DNA of 64,000 bases, taken from the NCBI RefSeq assembly GCF_029871235.1, contig NZ_SSOM01000073.1:430011-494010 (forward strand), in the 5' to 3' direction. Below, piece by piece: positions 62,469 through 64,000 of this stretch. The notes below the pieces were generated by a model, which saw only the letters and a program-made list of their open reading frames with translations, did no database searches and had not been told where the DNA came from. The DNA comes from Pseudomonas sp. BN411. GTDB taxonomy: Bacteria > Pseudomonadota > Gammaproteobacteria > Pseudomonadales > Pseudomonadaceae. How positions within the stretch are numbered: the first letter of the stretch is position 1; the number at the start of each line of letters is the position of its first letter. The position numbers and the translations under genes were made by a program.

Positions 62469-64000
62469 GTGGCTAATTCTAACCAGCAATCGGATCTCCA
62501 GGTTTATCTGCGGTTGCTGCGCTATGTCAGGCCGTATGTTGGTTTTTTCGTTCTCAGCATCATCGGATTCCTGATCTTCGCGTCGAGTCAGCCAATGCTG
62601 GGTTACGTGCTCAAGTATTTTGTCGATGGCCTGGCCGATCCGCACGCCGCGTTGCTCCCGCATGTTCCCTACCTCAAGGACATGAATCTGATACAGGCCG
62701 TGCCGCTGCTGATCGTGTTGATCGCCATCTGGCAGGGTGTGGGTTCGTTTCTGGGCAACTTCTTCCTGGCCAAGGTTTCACTGGGGCTGGTGCATGACTT
62801 GCGGGTGGCGCTGTTCAACCAGTTGATGCAGCTGCCAAACCGCTACTTCGACAACAACAACTCGGGCCACCTGATTTCGCGCATCACGTTCAACGTGACC
62901 ATGGTCACGGGTGCCGCTACCGATGCGATCAAAGTAGTGTTCCGCGAAGGGATGACGGTGATCTTCCTGTTCGCCTCGCTTCTGTGGATGAACTGGAAAC
63001 TGACCCTGGTGATGGTTGCGATCCTGCCGCTTATCGCGTTGATGGTCAGCAGTGCCAGTCGAAAATTTCGCAAGCAGAGTAAAAAGATCCAGGTCGCGAT
63101 GGGCGATGTGATGCACATCTCATCGGAGGCCATCCAGGGATATCGTGTAGTGCGCAGCTTTGGTGGCGAGCCCTACGAGCAGCAGCGCTTCCTGGATGCC
63201 AGCATAGGCAACACCGACAAGCAGCTGAAAATGATCAAGACCGGGGCGGTCTATACCCCGATGCTGCAACTGGTCATCTACACCGCCATGGCCCTGTTGA
63301 TGTTCCTGGTGCTGTTCCTGCGTGGCGATGCATCCGCGGGCGACCTGGTCGCTTACATCACTCTGGCGGGACTTTTGCCGAAACCCATCCGCCAATTGAG
63401 TGAGGTGAGTTCGACCGTTCAGAAGGGGCTGGCTGGCGCCGAGAGTATCTTCGAGCAGCTCGACGAGAAGCCGGAAGTTGACAATGGAACCACTGAGCTG
63501 GAGCGAGTGAGCGGTCGCCTTGAAATCCGCAACCTCAGCTTCCAGTATCCCGGCACCGACAAGGCGGTACTGCAGGACATCAGCTTCGAAGCCGCCCCCG
63601 GCCAGATGGTCGCGTTGGTCGGGCGTTCCGGCAGTGGCAAGTCCACCCTGGCCAACCTCATTCCGCGCTTCTACCACCATGAGCAGGGTCAGATCCTGCT
63701 GGATGGCGTCGATATCGAGGATTACCGCCTGCGCAACCTGCGCCGCCACATCGCCCTGGTGACCCAGCAGGTGACCCTGTTCAACGACTCGGTGGCCAAT
63801 AACATCGCCTACGGCGATCTCGCCGGTGCGCCGCGTGAAGATGTCGAGCGGGCGGCCGAGGCGGCCTACGCCAAGGAGTTCGTCGACAAGCTGCCGCACG
63901 GCTTCGACACCGCGGTGGGTGAAAATGGCGTGCTGCTCTCCGGCGGCCAGCGGCAGCGCCTGGCAATCGCCCGCGCCCTGCTGAAGAACGCGCCGGTGCT
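62469..64000 (+). CDS. msbA: Lipid A/LPS exporter MsbA, cut by window end
   Basis: Homodimeric ABC exporter that flips lipid A-core across the inner membrane. The transmembrane domain covers about residues 15-310. The nucleotide-binding domain has Walker A GRSGSGKST at about 385-393 and the signature LSGGQRQR at about 490. The window ends before Walker B. GTG at 62469 with GGGAACGA upstream gives VANSNQQSDL. About 510 codons of the usual 600 are visible. It lies directly downstream of the core and ligase genes whose product it carries. Confidence 0.96.
   Translation, partial: MANSNQQSDLQVYLRLLRYVRPYVGFFVLSIIGFLIFASSQPMLGYVLKYFVDGLADPHAALLPHVPYLKDMNLIQAVPLLIVLIAIWQGVGSFLGNFFLAKVSLGLVHDLRVALFNQLMQLPNRYFDNNNSGHLISRITFNVTMVTGAATDAIKVVFREGMTVIFLFASLLWMNWKLTLVMVAILPLIALMVSSASRKFRKQSKKIQVAMGDVMHISSEAIQGYRVVRSFGGEPYEQQRFLDASIGNTDKQLKMIKTGAVYTPMLQLVIYTAMALLMFLVLFLRGDASAGDLVAYITLAGLLPKPIRQLSEVSSTVQKGLAGAESIFEQLDEKPEVDNGTTELERVSGRLEIRNLSFQYPGTDKAVLQDISFEAAPGQMVALVGRSGSGKSTLANLIPRFYHHEQGQILLDGVDIEDYRLRNLRRHIALVTQQVTLFNDSVANNIAYGDLAGAPREDVERAAEAAYAKEFVDKLPHGFDTAVGENGVLLSGGQRQRLAIARALLKNAPV

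Overview
The window is a stretch of Pseudomonas chromosome. As I remember the P. aeruginosa map, gene order matches the region from ponA through pilMNOPQ, aroKB, gltBD, hemE, metY, aceEF, glnE, ilvE and waaFCGP to waaL and msbA. GC is high and genes are packed. No gap between genes exceeds 300 bases. I see no tRNA, rRNA, insertion sequence, prophage or CRISPR array.

1-18.0 kb. ponA (cut by the window start) diverges from a type IV pilus alignment and secretin operon (pilMNOPQ). This runs into aroK, aroB and a DamX-like SPOR protein. gltB and gltD (glutamate synthase) follow, with a good promoter ahead of gltB, then hemE. Clear hairpin terminators follow gltD and hemE.

18.1-38.9 kb. This is a looser run of housekeeping and accessory genes, mostly on the minus strand: an orphan ParA-type ATPase, a tandem universal stress protein, a hotdog thioesterase, trxC, metY, a TauE/SafE permease, an Asp/Glu racemase-like protein, selO, an MscK-type channel, a cation/proton antiporter, an acyl-CoA dehydrogenase, rlmJ, an HD-GYP protein, msrA and the multidomain phosphodiesterase dipA.

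39.1-48.0 kb. aceEF (pyruvate dehydrogenase E1 and E2) diverges from glnE and ilvE. Between aceE and glnE sits a pair of inverted operator-like sites 52 bp apart.

48.05-64 kb. This is the lipopolysaccharide core cluster. It starts with the heptosyltransferases waaF and waaC, then the glucosyltransferase waaG and a run of kinase-fold genes (waaP, wapP and two more). A carbamoyltransferase, four glycosyltransferases and the O-antigen ligase waaL follow. A further kinase-like gene lies on the other strand, and msbA is cut by the window end. Nearly all cluster genes overlap or abut, which suggests one translationally coupled operon. The last glycosyltransferase and waaL are visibly AT-richer than the rest. 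That outer-core segment appears to differ most from P. aeruginosa.

Most of the window is conserved core genome. The less ordinary points are the variable outer-core module, kinase-fold proteins lacking the catalytic aspartate, a racemase lacking one catalytic cysteine, the paired operators upstream of aceE, and a REP doublet with compensatory changes.
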